DNA from: Candidatus Dormiibacterota bacterium
Lineage (GTDB): Bacteria > Chloroflexota > Dormibacteria > Aeolococcales > Bog-877
Reading direction: 5' to 3'
DNA length: 5,007 nt
Assembly (NCBI GenBank): GCA_003135035.1
Contig: PLDE01000254.1
Coordinates: 1 to 5,007 of the forward strand
This document shows, in pieces, positions 4,884 through 5,007 of the stretch. Every line of letters begins with the position of its first letter. The first letter of the stretch is position 1. Below the pieces are notes generated by a model, which was given only the letters and a program-made list of their open reading frames with translations, did not search any database and was not told the DNA's origin. Position numbers and translations under genes: made by a program.

Positions 4884-5007
4884 GTAAAATCGCCCCACCG
4901 CTGTGCGGCTGACTTCCCAGAGCCGTCAAGAAGGTGTCCAGTTAAGCGCTCTACGCAGGGCGGTCTATCACCCCTTGCGCCGCGGTGCTGGCCGATCCGC
5001 AACCAGA
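4877..5007 (-). CDS. Probable C-terminal end of a third membrane-protein paralogue (5' part beyond the window)
   Basis: Minus-strand codons from the right edge read (L)WLRIGQHRGARGDRPP, then CVERLTGHLLDGSGKSAAQRWGDFTR, with TAA at 4879-4877 inside the anticodon loop of the tRNA-like sequence. The LWLR start matches the end of both complete paralogues (VSLWLRPTG), so this frame would be a third copy with a tail about 40 residues longer than that of its relatives. An open run of this length could occur by chance at this GC content, and the gene body is not visible. The alternative is a third copy decayed at its end. The identification rests on 11 matching bases plus position in the array. Confidence 0.35.
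   Translation of the reverse strand, partial: WLRIGQHRGARGDRPPCVERLTGHLLDGSGKSAAQRWGDFTR

Larger units (their letters stand above)
4831..5007 (-). repeat. Array repeat, copy 3 (diverged; continues beyond the window)
   Basis: The third copy of the spacer plus tRNA 3' half. Blocks shared with copies 1 and 2 on the minus strand include CGCGGCGCAAGGGGTG, TTAACTGGACACCTTCTTGA, GGAAGTC, GCCGCACAGCG, then the tRNA 3' half and CTGATCTC. It is more diverged than copies 1 and 2 are from each other. At the very edge it ends in TCTGGTTGCGG, an 11-base match to the LWLR codons that end both complete paralogues, implying a third membrane-protein gene just outside the window. Confidence 0.7.

Noticed and set aside
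1432..5007. Integron cassette array or CRISPR array
   Set aside because: The repeats are long, tRNA-derived and follow paralogous genes. There are no attC-like R/L boxes, no integrase, and no short regular repeats with unique spacers.

Overview
The window is GC-rich DNA from a bacterium. The phospholipase D-like protein and the kinase-less sensor-type membrane proteins resemble genes of soil Actinomycetota (Thermoleophilia/Solirubrobacterales-like) or related high-GC lineages such as Chloroflexota. That placement is a judgement from protein style, not from a marker gene. Every gene I can support lies on the minus strand, so the window is best read from right to left.

Right to left: (i) at the right edge is what looks like the last codons of a third membrane-protein paralogue, running into a tRNA-Thr-like 3' half (about 4831-5007); (ii) 4699-3425 encodes a 424-residue multi-pass membrane protein (copy A), followed by a second tRNA-Thr-like 3' half (3230-3271); (iii) 2926-1634 encodes a 430-residue paralogue (copy B), followed by a third tRNA-Thr-like 3' half that keeps an encoded CCA (1444-1490). 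The layout is therefore a head-to-tail array of units of about 1.6-1.8 kb, each made of a conserved upstream element, a membrane protein, a conserved 3' spacer and a tRNA 3' half. (iv) Directly after the CCA of the last tRNA half lies a 5'-truncated fragment of a small protein resembling the antibiotic-biosynthesis-monooxygenase (ABM) / dimeric alpha-beta barrel group (about 1443-1219). (v) 1077-970 encodes a 35-residue single-pass membrane peptide with a good ribosome binding site. (vi) 766-1 is the N-terminal half of a phospholipase D-like protein that runs off the left edge.

The two complete membrane proteins look like the sensory and membrane module found at the N-terminus of many actinobacterial and chloroflexal histidine kinases. 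They end just where a kinase core would normally begin. Their C-terminal 123 residues differ at only 10 positions while the N-terminal two thirds are clearly more diverged, and strong similarity continues through the non-coding spacer into the tRNA remnant. This points to tandem duplication followed by gene conversion, or to recombination at the tRNA-like sequence. The genes appear to be transcribed separately: each complete paralogue has its own Shine-Dalgarno sequence and a conserved element about 60 bases upstream of its start. No pathway joins all the genes. The left part (phospholipase D, small membrane peptide) looks like ordinary chromosomal neighbourhood next to the array.
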